A DNA stretch of 64,000 nucleotides, taken from assembly GCF_041435015.1 (NCBI RefSeq), contig NZ_CP107989.1, positions 6,510,001 to 6,574,000 of the forward strand, written 5' to 3'. Of this stretch, positions 27,230 through 35,176 are shown one piece after another; position 1 is the stretch's first letter, and every line of letters begins with the position of its first letter. Source of the stretch: Streptomyces canus. GTDB taxonomy: Bacteria; Actinomycetota; Actinomycetes; Streptomycetales; Streptomycetaceae. The notes under the pieces are model-generated. The model saw only the letters and a program-made list of their open reading frames with translations. It ran no database searches and was not told the DNA's origin. Made by a program: the position numbers and the translations under genes.

Positions 27230-28485
27230 GCGAGATGCTCCCGGTTGTGTGCGATCAGTCGGTCGGTGAGGCCCTCGGCGTACGCGTACTGGCCGACGAG
27301 GGGGTGGGCGAGCAGCGCCTTGAAGACCCGGTCCCGGCCACCGTGCAGGGCCGCCGTCAGCGCCAGGTCCTCGTACGCCGTCACGTTCGCCATCAGGCCC
27401 GCGTACAGCGGGTCCACGGCGGGTACCGCCAGCGGGGTCGGCCCCTTCGGGCCCACCGCCGCCTGGACCTCGATCACCGCGTCGTCGGGCAGGAAGGGCA
27501 GCGTGCCCCGGTTGAGGGTGTTGACCACCTGGTAGGGGCTGCCGCCCCCGCCGAGGAGCCCGGCGGCCAGGTCGACCGCCGCCTCCGAGTAGTAGGCGCC
27601 GCCCCGCCTGGCGAGCAGCTCCGGTTTCTCGTCCAGGGCCGGGTCGCCGTACATCGTGAGCAACTGCCGTTCCATCTCGGCCACTTCGGCGGCCCGGGAC
27701 GGCTTGGTGCCGAGTTCCCGTACGACCTCGTCGTGCGCGTAGAAGTAGCGCAGGTAGTACGACGGGACCACGCCGAGCCGGTCAAGGAGCGGGCGCGGCA
27801 GGTGCAGGTCGCCGGCGATCGTGTCGCCGTGCTCGGTGAGCAGCTCGGGCAGGGCGTCCTCGCCCTCGGGGCCGCCGAGCCGTACCGCGGTCTCCCAGGT
27901 GAGGTGGTTGAGGCCCACGTGATCGAGGTGGATGTCGGAGGGGCTGACGCCGAGGAGCCCGGCGAACTTCCGCTGGAAGCCGATCGCCACGTTGCACAGC
28001 CCGACCGCCTTGTGCCCGGCCTGGAGGAGGGCGCGGGTGACGATCCCGACCGGGTTGGTGAAGTCGATGATCCAGGCGTCCGGGTTGGTGCGGCGGACGC
28101 GTTCGGCGATGTCGAGGACCACCGGGACCGTGCGCAGCGCCTTGGCGAGGCCGCCCGCGCCGGTCGTCTCCTGGCCGACGCAGCCGCACTCCAGGGGCCA
28201 GGTCTCGTCCCGCTCGCGGGCGGCCTGGCCGCCGACGCGGAGCTGCAGGAGCACCGCGTCGGCGCCGTCCACGCCCGTGTCCAGGTCGTCCGTCGTCGTG
28301 ATCCGGCCGGGGTGGCCCTGCTTGGCGAAGATGCGCCGGGCGAGCCCGCCGACCAGCTCCAGGCGCTCGGCGGCCGGGTCGACCAGGACGAGTTCCTCGA
28401 CGGGCAGGGTGTCCCGCAGGCGCGCGAAACCGTCGATGAGTTCGGGGGTGTAGGTCGAGCCTCCGCCGACCACGGTGAGTTTCAT
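27220..28485 (-). CDS. glycoside hydrolase family 4, 6-phospho-beta-glucosidase-like
   Basis: A 421-residue GH4 enzyme. These hydrolases use NAD+ and Mn2+ and cleave glycosides by oxidation and elimination. The NAD motif is VVGGGSTYTPELI at the N-terminus; the metal ligands are in GLCNVAIG (Cys) and HVGLNHLTW (His), with the conserved IIDFTNPVG before them. Annotated members act on 6-phospho-beta-glucosides, but several act on unphosphorylated or N-acetylated disaccharides. Here a CUT1-type ABC importer supplies an unphosphorylated sugar and a BadF-type kinase acts downstream, so the real substrate may be a chitobiose-like or beta-glucoside sugar. It lies six bases after the permease gene. 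Confidence 0.92.
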   Translation of the reverse strand: MKLTVVGGGSTYTPELIDGFARLRDTLPVEELVLVDPAAERLELVGGLARRIFAKQGHPGRITTTDDLDTGVDGADAVLLQLRVGGQAARERDETWPLECGCVGQETTGAGGLAKALRTVPVVLDIAERVRRTNPDAWIIDFTNPVGIVTRALLQAGHKAVGLCNVAIGFQRKFAGLLGVSPSDIHLDHVGLNHLTWETAVRLGGPEGEDALPELLTEHGDTIAGDLHLPRPLLDRLGVVPSYYLRYFYAHDEVVRELGTKPSRAAEVAEMERQLLTMYGDPALDEKPELLARRGGAYYSEAAVDLAAGLLGGGGSPYQVVNTLNRGTLPFLPDDAVIEVQAAVGPKGPTPLAVPAVDPLYAGLMANVTAYEDLALTAALHGGRDRVFKALLAHPLVGQYAYAEGLTDRLIAHNREHLAWA

Positions 28486-28491
28486 ACGTGG

Positions 28492-29385
28492 TTAACCCTT
28501 CACTCCGGTCAGCGTGACGCCCTCGACGAACGCCTTCTGCGCGAAGAAGAACACGAGGATCACGGGGGCCATGACCAGCACGGTCGCGGCCATGGTGAGG
28601 TTCCAGTCGGTGTGGTGCATGCCCTTGAAGGACTCCAGGCCGTAACTCAGCGTCCAGGCGTTCTGGTTCTCCGAGGCGTAGATCTGCGGGCCGAAGTAGT
28701 CGTTCCAGGCGTAGAAGAACTGGAAGAGGGCCACCGCGGCGATCCCGGGCCTCGCCATGGGGATCACCACCCGTATCAGGGTGCGGAAGTCGCCGCAGCC
28801 GTCGACCTTCGCCGCGTCCACGTACTCGTTCGGGATCGTCATCAGGAACTGCCGGAGCAGGAAGATCGAGAACGCGTCCCCGAACGCCATCGGGATGATC
28901 AGCGGCCACAGGGTGCCCGACAGGCCCAGCTGCTTCGCCCAGAACAGGTACATCGGGATGATGACGACCTGCGGCGGCAGCATCATCATCGAGATGACCA
29001 GCATCAGGGAGAGATTGCGGCCCCGGAAGCGGAACTTGGCGAGCGCGTACGCCACCGGGATCGACGACACGACCGTAAGGACTGTTCCCAGTCCCGCGTA
29101 GATCAGCGTGTTGCGCCACCAGGTCAGAAAGCCCGGGGTGTCGAAGACCCGCCGGTAGTTGCCCCATTCCCAGGTGTGCGGGATCAGATCGCGGCTGAGG
29201 GCCTGGGTGTCGCTCATCAGCGAGGTCAGGAACACGAACACGAAGGGCAGCGTGAAGAAGAGGGCCGCGGCGAGGCCGAGGGAGTGGATCGCGACCCACT
29301 CCAGGGCGGCCTTGCGCCGGGCGGTGCGCTGTGCGGGCGAGGCCGGGGTCTTCAACTCCACCGGCCGGTCCAGTACTTGGGTCAT
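28492..29385 (-). CDS. carbohydrate ABC transporter permease (MalG-like)
   Basis: A CUT1-family inner permease of 297 residues with six membrane helices, the first at LGLAAALFFTLPFVFVFLTSL. The EAA loop that docks the ATPase is EYVDAAKVDGCGDFRTLIRVVIPMARPG. The C-terminus EGVTLTGVKG is typical of MalG-type subunits. It lies two bases after the partner permease gene. No ATPase gene is in this operon; streptomycete CUT1 importers commonly share the MsiK ATPase encoded elsewhere. Confidence 0.93.
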   Translation of the reverse strand: MTQVLDRPVELKTPASPAQRTARRKAALEWVAIHSLGLAAALFFTLPFVFVFLTSLMSDTQALSRDLIPHTWEWGNYRRVFDTPGFLTWWRNTLIYAGLGTVLTVVSSIPVAYALAKFRFRGRNLSLMLVISMMMLPPQVVIIPMYLFWAKQLGLSGTLWPLIIPMAFGDAFSIFLLRQFLMTIPNEYVDAAKVDGCGDFRTLIRVVIPMARPGIAAVALFQFFYAWNDYFGPQIYASENQNAWTLSYGLESFKGMHHTDWNLTMAATVLVMAPVILVFFFAQKAFVEGVTLTGVKG

Positions 29386-29387
29386 GG

Positions 29388-30356
29388 TCAGTCACCTGCC
29401 TGGATGAGACCGCCCCGGCGCCGCATCAGGAACGCGGTGAACACCATCGACAGGGCGAAGAGGACGAGGGCGACGACACACGCGGAGCCGTAGTCGAAGC
29501 GCTGGAAGCCAAGGTTGTAGACGAGCTGGGGGAGGGTCAGCGTGGACTTCTCCGGATAGCCGGGCTCGAACTGCGTGCCCGCGCCCTGGATCACACCCGA
29601 GGCGACCTTCCCGGCGATGAGTGGCTGTGTGTAGTACTGCATCGTCTGGATCACGCCGGTGACCACGGCGAACATCACGATCGGCGAAATGTTGGGAAGG
29701 GTGACGAACCGGAACCGCTGCCACGCCGACGCCCCGTCCAGCTCGGCGGCCTCGTACTGCTCCTGCGGCACGTCGAGCAGCGCGGCCATGAAGATGACCA
29801 TCAGGTCGCCGATGCCCCACAGGGCGAGCAGGGTGAGGGCCGGCTTCGACCAGGTGGGGTCGTTGAACCAGCCGGGGGCCGGGATGCCGACCTTCTCCAG
29901 GACCGAGTTGACCGGTCCCGTACCGGGGTTGAGGAGGAACGCGAAGGCCATGGTGGCCGCGACGGGCGGGGCCAGATACGGCAGGTAGAAGAGCGTCCGG
30001 AAGATCCCCGTACCCGTCTTGATCTTCGTGATGAGCAGACCGACCCCGAGGCCGAAGACGACCCGGAGGGAGACCATCACCACGACCAGCCACAGGGTGT
30101 TGCGCAGGGCGGGCCAGAAGAAGGGGTAGTGCTCGAAGACGTAGGTCCAGTTCTTCGTCCCGCTCCAGGTCGGCGGCTTGAAGCCGTCGTAGTGCATGAA
30201 CGAGAAGTAGACGGTCGAGAGCAGCGGATAGGCGAAGAAGACCGTGAAGCCGATCAGCCAGGGTGACATGAAGGCGGCCGTGCGAAGTGCTTGTTTCCGC
30301 CGCTTCGCAGCGAGGCCGGACCCGCGGCGCTTCGACGCCAGAGTGACGGTGCTCAT
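29388..30356 (-). CDS. carbohydrate ABC transporter permease (MalF-like)
   Basis: A 322-residue permease from ATG 30356, two bases after the stop of the binding-protein gene; an in-frame upstream start would lie inside that gene. Six helices are visible (FMSPWLIGFTVFFAYPLLSTVYF, NTLWLVVVMVSLRVVFGLGVGLLI and so on), with the EAA motif EQYEAAELDGASAWQRFRFVTLPNISP. A basic N-terminus is cytoplasmic. Together with the MalG-like subunit it should form the translocation pore for the sugar captured by the lipoprotein encoded upstream. Confidence 0.93.
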   Translation of the reverse strand: MSTVTLASKRRGSGLAAKRRKQALRTAAFMSPWLIGFTVFFAYPLLSTVYFSFMHYDGFKPPTWSGTKNWTYVFEHYPFFWPALRNTLWLVVVMVSLRVVFGLGVGLLITKIKTGTGIFRTLFYLPYLAPPVAATMAFAFLLNPGTGPVNSVLEKVGIPAPGWFNDPTWSKPALTLLALWGIGDLMVIFMAALLDVPQEQYEAAELDGASAWQRFRFVTLPNISPIVMFAVVTGVIQTMQYYTQPLIAGKVASGVIQGAGTQFEPGYPEKSTLTLPQLVYNLGFQRFDYGSACVVALVLFALSMVFTAFLMRRRGGLIQAGD

Positions 30357-30358
30357 CG

Positions 30359-31702
30359 CTACTTCGCCTGCGCGATGTCTGTGTCGATCTGCTGTGCCGT
30401 GTCGGCGAGGCCCTTGTCCAGGTCGGTGACCTTGCCGCTCTCGTAGTCGTAGCCGAAATTCTGGATCGTGGCGAGGTAGACACCGCCGTTGATCGACGCC
30501 GGTGACGAGGACGAGTTCGGGTTCGCCGCGATGTCCAGGAACGTCTTGAAGCGCGGGTCGTACTTCAGCTTCGGCGACTTGAGGGCGGCCAGTGTGGACG
30601 GCACGTTGTGGATGTCGTTCGAGAAGCCGACGACCGCGTCCGTGTCCGTGGTGATGTACTTGACGAACTCCCAGGCCGCGTTCTGCTTGGTGCTGTTCGC
30701 GGCGATGCCGGCGATCGTGCCGGTGATGTAGCCCTTGCCGTACTGGTCCGTCTGGTTGTCGGGGACGGGCAGCGGGGCGACACCGATCTCGAAGCCGGGC
30801 TTGGCGTCCAGGGCCATGCCCAGCCGCCACTCACCGTCGAGCTGCATGGCGACCTGGCCGGTCTGGAAGGGGTGCTTGGGACCCCACTCGTCGCCCAGCG
30901 TGGCGCGGAACGTATCCAGCTTCTTGTAGCCGCCGAGGTCGTCGGCCAGCTTCTTCTGGAGGGTGAACGCCGCCTTGAACGCGGGGTCCTTGGCGACGTT
31001 CGACTTGCCGCTGGAGTCGAAGTACGTCGGCGAGAACTGGCCGAGGTAGTGCTCGGTCGTCGTCTCCCAGCCGTGGTAGTTCGGCATGAAACCGAGCTGC
31101 TTGTACGTGCTGCCCTGTGTGATCGTCAGCTTCTTGGCGTCCGCCTCGAACTGGGACCAGGTCTTGGGCGGCGAGGTGATGCCGGCCTTCTCGAACGCGG
31201 TCTTGTTGTAGTAGAGCCCGTACGCGTCGCCCAGCAGCGGCACGGCACAGCGGTCGCCGTCGAACTGCGTGTACTGGTTCATCGCGGCCGGGAAGGTCTT
31301 CTCCGGGTCGACGCCCGACTTCTTGAAGAACGGGTTGAGGTCGACCAGCGCACCCGAGGAGCAGAACTTGCCCACGTTGTTCGTGGTGAACGACGAGATG
31401 ACGTCCGGGGCCTTGCCGCCGCCCGTGCGCAGCGCCTGGTTGATCTTGTCGTCGGTCATGTTGCCGACGACGTTGACGTGGATGTTGGGGTGCGCCTTCT
31501 CGAAACCGGCGACCAGCGTCTTCACGGCCTTGACCTCGGAGTCCGCGCTCCAGGCGTGCCAGAAGTTGATGGTCGTCTCCTTCGAGGCGTCGTCCTCGGC
31601 GCCGGAGGAGGACTGGCCGGTACAGGCGGTGGTGACGAGCACCACGGACACGGTCAGGGCAAAGGCCGCGTTTCGGGCGACTGAGGGTATGGCTGTGCGC
31701 AT
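30359..31702 (-). CDS. extracellular sugar-binding lipoprotein of a CUT1 ABC importer
   Basis: A 447-residue binding protein. The lipoprotein signal ends at VVLVTTAC, so Cys27 should be lipid-modified. The SBP_bac_1 fold is clear: INFWHAWSADSEVKAVKTLVAGFEKAHPN, the GGKAPDVISSFTTNNVGKF hinge segment, an aromatic-rich cleft (YGLYYNK, NYHGWETTTEHY) and DGEWRLGMAL. A negatively charged linker after the lipobox is usual. ATG 31702 follows GGGAG. The gene is 54 bases downstream of the ROK regulator on the same strand, so regulator and importer may form one transcript. Confidence 0.93.
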   Translation of the reverse strand: MRTAIPSVARNAAFALTVSVVLVTTACTGQSSSGAEDDASKETTINFWHAWSADSEVKAVKTLVAGFEKAHPNIHVNVVGNMTDDKINQALRTGGGKAPDVISSFTTNNVGKFCSSGALVDLNPFFKKSGVDPEKTFPAAMNQYTQFDGDRCAVPLLGDAYGLYYNKTAFEKAGITSPPKTWSQFEADAKKLTITQGSTYKQLGFMPNYHGWETTTEHYLGQFSPTYFDSSGKSNVAKDPAFKAAFTLQKKLADDLGGYKKLDTFRATLGDEWGPKHPFQTGQVAMQLDGEWRLGMALDAKPGFEIGVAPLPVPDNQTDQYGKGYITGTIAGIAANSTKQNAAWEFVKYITTDTDAVVGFSNDIHNVPSTLAALKSPKLKYDPRFKTFLDIAANPNSSSSPASINGGVYLATIQNFGYDYESGKVTDLDKGLADTAQQIDTDIAQAK

Positions 31703-31756
31703 GACGGGATCTCCCAGGGACGGGACGGCGTGGAAGAGGGGGGTGGGTACGGGGGT

Positions 31757-32950
31757 TCAGCGTGAGGTGTCGAAGACCTCGTCGCGGGTGGCCGCGAGCG
31801 CGCTCTCCAGCGCGCCGCGCAGCACGGGGTGTTCATGGACGTCGCCGACGACCAGCCGGGGGCGGGAGGCTGCCAGTTCCTCCAGCTCGTCCTGGACGAG
31901 GGCGCGCAGGGTGTCGCCGCCGGCGGTGAGCGAGGCGCCGCTGAGGACGACGAGTTCGGGGTCGAGGACGGAGACGAGGGAGGCGAGACCGGTGGCCAGA
32001 CGGGTGGCGTAGGTCTCCAGGAGCAGCCGGTTCAGGACGGTGTCCTCGGTGGTGGCACGCTCGACGAGGGCGGCGGCGACCTCGGCGTACGGCCCCGAGG
32101 GGATGTCCGTCATGCCGAGCTCACGGGCGAGGTGGGGGATGGCCTGGGAGCCCGCCAGCTCCTGATAGCCACCACTGTTGGCTTTCCTCACCTGCCGCAC
32201 CAGGGGTGCTCCGGGAACCGGCAGGAAACCTACCTCTCCCGCGCCGCCGGTCCAGCCGCGGTGCAGCCGTCCGCCGAGGACCAGGGCGGCACCGAGACCG
32301 CCCTCGTTCCACAGCAGCACGAAGTCCTCGTGCCCGCGGGCCGCCCCGAGCCGTTGTTCGGCCACGGCCACGAGGTTGACGTCGTTCTCGTACTCGACCG
32401 GCATGGGCAGGGCGGCGGCGAGTTCACCGAGGAGGGCGGGGGTGTGCCAGCCCGGCAGGTGGGAGGCGTAGCGCAGTCGGCCCGTGCCCGGGTCGAAGGC
32501 GCCCGGGGTGCCGATGACGAGCCGATGGACGTCGCCGCGGGCGAGTCCCGCCGCCTTGACCGCACCGTCGAGGGCGTCGGTGACCTGCCGGACGACGGGC
32601 TGGGCGGGTCGGCGTCCCGGGGTCGGCAGTGCGAAGGAGCCGACCGTGCGGCCGGTGATGTCGGCGACCGCGGCGAGGATGCGTTCGGGGGTGACGTCGA
32701 GCCCGGCGGCGTACGCGGCGGTCGGATCGACCTCGTACAGCTGGGCGTTGGGACCGGGTCTGCCCTCGGTGGTACCGGTGGCGAGTACGAGGCCGGACGC
32801 CTCCAGGCGGGCCAGGAGCTGGGACGCGGTCGGCTTGGAGAGGCCGGTGAGCTTGCCGATCCGCGTACGGGAGAGGGGGCCGTGCTCCAGCAGGAGGTCG
32901 AGCGCGGCACGGTCGTTCATGGCGCGGAGTGTGCGTGGTGTGCCTGCCAT
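31757..32950 (-). CDS. ROK-family transcriptional regulator of the sugar operon
   Basis: A 397-residue repressor-type ROK protein from ATG 32950, behind GGAGAGGGG. An N-terminal winged helix-turn-helix (GPLSRTRIGKLTGLSKPTASQLLARLEASGLV, about 25-60) precedes a ROK sugar-kinase-like domain. Two departures are visible: the expected sugar-binding GHxxV is GEVGFLPV, with Phe for His, and the zinc motif CxCGxxGCxE is replaced by RKANSGGYQE without cysteines. The protein is therefore probably a pure regulator with altered effector binding. It heads the operon of binding protein, permeases, GH4 enzyme and kinase. A matching palindrome 50 bases upstream suggests autoregulation. Confidence 0.9.
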   Translation of the reverse strand: MAGTPRTLRAMNDRAALDLLLEHGPLSRTRIGKLTGLSKPTASQLLARLEASGLVLATGTTEGRPGPNAQLYEVDPTAAYAAGLDVTPERILAAVADITGRTVGSFALPTPGRRPAQPVVRQVTDALDGAVKAAGLARGDVHRLVIGTPGAFDPGTGRLRYASHLPGWHTPALLGELAAALPMPVEYENDVNLVAVAEQRLGAARGHEDFVLLWNEGGLGAALVLGGRLHRGWTGGAGEVGFLPVPGAPLVRQVRKANSGGYQELAGSQAIPHLARELGMTDIPSGPYAEVAAALVERATTEDTVLNRLLLETYATRLATGLASLVSVLDPELVVLSGASLTAGGDTLRALVQDELEELAASRPRLVVGDVHEHPVLRGALESALAATRDEVFDTSR

Positions 32951-32999
32951 GGGTGCCCCTCTCCGTGACTGCCGGACGACTGTACTGTCCGGCAACTGT

Positions 33000-33014
33000 T
33001 AGGAAGGTTTCCTA
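33000..33014. promoter_or_regulatory. putative ROK operator
   Basis: A perfect inverted repeat, TAGGAA GGT TTCCTA, lies 49 bases upstream of the ROK regulator start. Actinobacterial ROK regulators commonly bind dyads of the form TTAGGAAAnTTTCCTAA, so this is a good candidate for autoregulation and for control of the whole sugar operon, which reads away from it. No second copy is seen before the binding-protein gene. Confidence 0.65.
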
Positions 33015-33070
33015 TTGGATGCATCGGAACATAGGTCTGGACCACCTGTCCGTCAAGAGGGGAACGACAA

Positions 33071-33112
33071 ACCGCCCCCGCAGGAAACGGAGTCGTTACC
33101 TGCGGGGGCGGT
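33071..33112 (-). terminator. rho-independent terminator of the MscS gene
   Basis: A 14-bp perfect stem, ACCGCCCCCGCAGG at 33071-33084 pairing with 33099-33112, with a 14-base loop that can itself pair AACG with CGTT. On the minus strand it is followed by TTGTCGTT. It lies 52 bases beyond the channel gene stop and separates it from the ROK operator region. Confidence 0.8.
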
Positions 33113-33164
33113 CGAGGGGCGGGAGTGGGCGCCTACCTGACGTCGATGGAGTCGCCGGCGGGCA

Positions 33165-34268
33165 CTACTTCGCCGCCGGACGCTGAGCCGGTGCCTGCGC
33201 GAGCGGGGAGGCCGTCGCGGCCTGCGGGGACTCGGAGTTGGAGAAGACCGACGGTGCCGCGACCGCCGCGGTCGGGTCGGCGGCCTCTTCCTCCGGGGGG
33301 ACCGTCGCCCCGCCGACGATGCGGATGTCCGCCGCGTCGAAGGCGCGTTTGATGCGCCAGCGCAGCTCACGCTCGACCGTGAGGGACTTGCCGGGCATCG
33401 TCTTGGCGGAGACCCGCACGACCATGGAGTCCAGCAGGACGCTGTCCAGGCCGAGGACCTCGATCGGGCTCCACAGGAGCTCGTTCCAGGGCTCTTCCTT
33501 GCTCATCTTCTCGGCGACCTCGCCCAGCACTTGCTTCACGTTGTCGAGGTCCTCGGAGGCCCGCACGGTCACGTCCACGCCGGCCGTCGCCCAGCCCTGG
33601 GAGAGGTTGCCGATGCGCTTGACCTCGCCGTTGCGGACGTACCAGATCTCGCCGCTGTCGCCGCGCAGCTTGGTCACCCTGAGGCCGACCTCGATGACCT
33701 CGCCGGACGCCACGCCCGCGTCGATGGTGTCGCCGACGCCGTACTGGTCCTCCAGGATCATGAACACGCCGGAGAGGAAGTCCGTGACGAGGTTGCGGGC
33801 GCCGAAACCGATCGCCACACCCGCGACACCGGCCGACGCGAGCAGCGGGGCCAGGTTGATCTCGAAGGCGGCCAGGACCATCAGGGCGGCGGTGCCCATG
33901 ATGATGAAGCTCGCCACCGAGCGCAGCACGGAGCCGATGGCCTGCGAGCGCTGCCGGCGGCGCTCGTTGTTGACGAGCAGACCGCCGATCGCGGTGCCGT
34001 CGACCGCCTGGGCGGTGCGGTTCATCCGGTCGATGAGCTTGGTGATGGCCCGCCGCACGACCATTCTCAGCACCCCGGCGATCACCAGGATCAGCAGGAC
34101 GCGCAGGCTGATCGCCAGCCAGGTCGACCAGTTCTGCTCGACCCAGCTCGCGGCGTTCGTCGCGCTCTCCTGGGCGTCCTGGAGACTCGGCACGGCCGGC
34201 GTCGAGGTGTCCGAGGGGGACGGCGACGGCGACGGACTCGCGGCCAGTAGGACGGCGGACAAGGACAC
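33165..34268 (-). CDS. small-conductance mechanosensitive channel, MscS family
   Basis: A 367-residue channel for release of solutes under hypo-osmotic shock. After a Ser/Pro-rich N-terminal stretch come TM1 (LAISLRVLLILVIAGVLRMVV), TM2 (SVASFIIMGTAALMVLAAF) and the pore helix TM3 (LASAGVAGVAIGFGARNLVTDFLSGVFMI). The MscS beta domain is next (EDQYGVGDTIDAGVASGEVIEVGLR, RNGEVKRIGNLSQGW), then an alpha/beta domain and an Ala/Pro-rich tail that is longer than in E. coli MscS. GTG 34268 follows GGAGG. The gene is monocistronic with its own terminator. Confidence 0.93.
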   Translation of the reverse strand: MSLSAVLLAASPSPSPSPSDTSTPAVPSLQDAQESATNAASWVEQNWSTWLAISLRVLLILVIAGVLRMVVRRAITKLIDRMNRTAQAVDGTAIGGLLVNNERRRQRSQAIGSVLRSVASFIIMGTAALMVLAAFEINLAPLLASAGVAGVAIGFGARNLVTDFLSGVFMILEDQYGVGDTIDAGVASGEVIEVGLRVTKLRGDSGEIWYVRNGEVKRIGNLSQGWATAGVDVTVRASEDLDNVKQVLGEVAEKMSKEEPWNELLWSPIEVLGLDSVLLDSMVVRVSAKTMPGKSLTVERELRWRIKRAFDAADIRIVGGATVPPEEEAADPTAAVAAPSVFSNSESPQAATASPLAQAPAQRPAAK

Positions 34269-34550
34269 GGCAGGTACCTCCAGGTGCTGCGTCTGCCTTC
34301 CGGTACGGCGGTCAAGGTCACGAAAAGGTCACCGGTAAAGCAGGCTCACCACACTAACGGTGCATCGTGTGTGGATCGTTGCAATGTCCGGGGGAGAGAC
34401 AGCTCTCACCTGGGGATGAAGAAAGGTGTGGTCGAAAACACTCCCAGCCCGTTACCGGGACATGGTGGCGTTTCTCCCGGCAGAGAGGGGAGACTGACCT
34501 CAGATCGTCCCGGCGCGAGCCACGTGCCGCCGACGCCCAAGGAGGCATCC
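34269..34550. other. divergent intergenic region / long leader before the HNH gene
   Basis: A 282-bp gap between the divergent MscS and HNH genes. It must hold both promoters. It contains a small hairpin GTGT...ACAC and purine-rich blocks (GGGGGAGAGA, GGGGATGAAGAAAGG). I looked for a c-di-AMP (ydaO) riboswitch and other known leaders and could not make a convincing match. Confidence 0.35.
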
Positions 34551-35087
34551 GTGCCGCATGTCCTGGTACTCAACGCGTCGTACGAGCCCCTCGGCGTCGT
34601 ACCGCTCCGCCGCGCGCTCGTCCTCGTCCTGGAGAACAAGGCGGTCTCCCTCGAGGAATCCGGCGCCTTCATGCACAGCGCGACCGTCACGGTCCCCGCT
34701 CCCAGCGTGGTCCGGCTCAAGCGATTCGTCCGGGTTCCCTATCGGGGGCCCGTTCCTCTCACCCGCAGGGCGCTCTTCGCCCGTGACGGGGGCCGGTGCA
34801 TGTACTGCGGTGGCGTCGCAACCAGCGTCGACCACGTCATCCCGCGCAGCCGCGGGGGCAAGCACGTCTGGGACAACGTGGTGGCGTCCTGCCGGCGCTG
34901 CAACCACGTGAAGGCCGACCGGCACCTGTTCGAGATCGGCTGGCGGCTGCGCCACAAACCCGCCCCGCCCACCGGTCTGGCCTGGCGCATCATCGGCACC
35001 GGGCACAGGGACCCACGCTGGATGCCGTACTTGCAACCGTACGGCGCCGAAGACGCCATGGCCCGGATCGACGGCATCTCTGCCTGA
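34551..35087 (+). CDS. HNH endonuclease family protein
   Basis: A 178-residue HNH nuclease. The GTG at 34551 follows a perfect GGAGG five bases away and gives the conserved start MPHVLVLNASYEPL; longer in-frame readings run into the leader. The HNH core spans about 80-125: CMYCGG, DHVIPRSRGGKHVWDNVVASCRRCNHVKAD, with both zinc Cys pairs and the catalytic His present. Proteins of this size occur singly across actinobacteria and are not phage-linked here. The true substrate is unknown; DNA repair or restriction are both possible. A bidirectional terminator follows. Confidence 0.92.
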   Translation: MPHVLVLNASYEPLGVVPLRRALVLVLENKAVSLEESGAFMHSATVTVPAPSVVRLKRFVRVPYRGPVPLTRRALFARDGGRCMYCGGVATSVDHVIPRSRGGKHVWDNVVASCRRCNHVKADRHLFEIGWRLRHKPAPPTGLAWRIIGTGHRDPRWMPYLQPYGAEDAMARIDGISA

Positions 35088-35130
35088 CGACGATCCGGGC
35101 CTTTGTGTTGCCGCACGCGGCGGCTCGGAC

Positions 35131-35163
35131 CGGTCCCGGAGGCCCCCCGTACCTCCGGGACCG
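35131..35163. terminator. bidirectional terminator between HNH and ABC permease genes
   Basis: A perfect 12-bp stem (CGGTCCCGGAGG at 35131-35142 pairing with 35152-35163) with a 9-base loop. It lies in the 89-bp gap between two convergent genes. No long T tract flanks it, which is normal for Streptomyces terminators. Confidence 0.75.
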
Positions 35164-35176
35164 GAGTATCACCTGC

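Noticed and set aside
34269..34550. c-di-AMP (ydaO) riboswitch before the HNH gene
   Set aside because: Some purine-rich blocks resemble it, but the conserved core could not be aligned.
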